Position numbers and translations under genes: made by a program | The notes under the pieces: model-generated | What the model was told of the DNA's origin: nothing | What the model saw: the letters and a program-made list of their open reading frames with translations, nothing else | The model's database searches: none | Assembly: GCA_964461265.1 (NCBI GenBank) | Contig: CAYWTS010000001.1 | Span: 186,001-250,000, forward strand | DNA from: CAYWTS01 sp964461265 | GTDB taxonomy: Bacteria > Bacteroidota > Ignavibacteria > Tepidaquicellales > OLB5 | DNA length: 64,000 bases | Direction: 5' to 3' | In this document: positions 63,648 through 64,000 of the stretch, in pieces | Layout of the letters: each line of letters opens with the position of its first letter | Position numbering within the stretch: position 1 is the stretch's first letter

Positions 63648-64000
63648 TTATTGTTTAGGCATTTGAAAAATAGTATCATCAATTTCAATATTGAACTCAA
63701 CCTTTTCTACAGTTGCTTTCTGTGATTCACCCATACCTGCACCGGGTGTTTTAATTTCGTAAGAATGTGCCATCATAAAACCATCTACCAGCTTATAATC
63801 GCCTGAATAAATATCCTGATTAAGCTCTTTTTCTTTTATCTTCACTTTATGTGATTCTTTTATAAGAAGATTGCTTGCAATATCAATAAAGTAATAGGTT
63901 ACGGTGCTGTCCGGTTCGGTTAATTTTAATTTGTAAACCTCCGAGCCTTCAAGGTCTTCTTTTCCTGAGTATTCAACGGTGTATCCCTTATCTTTATAAT
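63648..64000 (-). CDS. Secreted protein, C-terminal part (outer-membrane lipoprotein-sorting-like)
   Basis: This frame is open to the right edge of the window; the 5' end lies outside. About 117 residues are visible: YTVEYSGKEDLEGSEVYKLKL, SNLLIKESHKVKIKEKELNQ, DYKLVDGFMMAHSYEIKTPG and a final VEFNIEIDDTIFQMPKQ. The alternation of strands and the E-V-Y-K-L, D-G-x-x-x-x-x-x and final F-x-[ML]-P pattern resemble the C-terminal half of LolA/LolB-fold proteins annotated as outer membrane lipoprotein-sorting protein. The call is by pattern only. The internal ATG at 63845 is not the start. Confidence 0.6.
   Translation of the reverse strand, partial: YKDKGYTVEYSGKEDLEGSEVYKLKLTEPDSTVTYYFIDIASNLLIKESHKVKIKEKELNQDIYSGDYKLVDGFMMAHSYEIKTPGAGMGESQKATVEKVEFNIEIDDTIFQMPKQ

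Overview
The window is an AT-rich bacterial chromosome segment that looks like a member of the Ignavibacteria/Chlorobi branch of the Bacteroidota superphylum. The evidence is three secreted proteins with the Por/type IX secretion C-terminal sorting domain in its Ignavibacteria-like form (YPNPFNP..., ...GREV..L..., ...YPSGVYYYRL..., terminal Lys), few recognisable Shine-Dalgarno sequences, HisKA_2-type histidine kinases and many Bacteroidota-type secreted proteins. Most of the content is chromosomal housekeeping. I found no phage, insertion sequence, integrase, CRISPR array, tRNA or rRNA.

Layout. 1-369: 5' part of an ICMT-like membrane methyltransferase with an in-frame stop, running off the left edge. 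442-4004 (-): crcB, a DUF190 gene and polA in one close-packed unit. 4239-7530 (-): a radical SAM enzyme and a secreted protein built from GND-x-Y repeats. 7772-8656 (+): dapA. 8712-15191 (-): a DUF6600 protein, a DUF58 protein, a TPR lipoprotein, a YCF48-type secreted protein, and an M28 peptidase/P-domain/sorting-domain gene split by a frameshift. 15443-20269 (-): ychF, a polyprenol/phytol kinase-like gene, ftsH, hpt and rpsU.

20537-28215 (+): three consecutive parvulin-type prolyl isomerases (the last SurA-like), a membrane-anchored vWA-like protein and a ferredoxin, closed by a strong terminator. 28323-35418 (+): two very large tandem paralogous regulators (MalT-like STAND ATPase, TPR, winged helix plus BTAD). 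35398-42250 (-): an argD-like aminotransferase, coaE, rny, a 6S-like RNA, zapA, a coiled-coil gene, and pheT split into a body and a separate anticodon-binding domain. 42370-53892: secreted hypothetical (+), rimO (-), M61 peptidase (-), yggX (+), a T9SS cargo with FN3 and FIMAH-like domains (+), a PAS-GAF histidine kinase (+), yjbQ, rmuC, yqeY and a DnaQ-GIY-YIG fusion (all -). 53893-64000: a degenerate repeat cluster, a small membrane protein, a second PAS-GAF kinase, a CoA-binding protein with a decayed SIMPL gene fused in frame ahead of it, a long-chain acyl-CoA synthetase, nuoA-nuoB alone, a small membrane protein, a large BNR/sortilin-like secreted protein, and a partial secreted protein at the right edge.

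No complete novel defence or mobile system is visible. The most notable items are: the tandem BTAD regulators with GC-richer in-frame insertions; the GND-x-Y repeat protein next to a radical SAM enzyme; the probable 6S RNA between zapA and rny; and several broken reading frames (M28, pheT, SIMPL, ICMT), three of which look like loss of one base. The last group may be real decay or assembly error.
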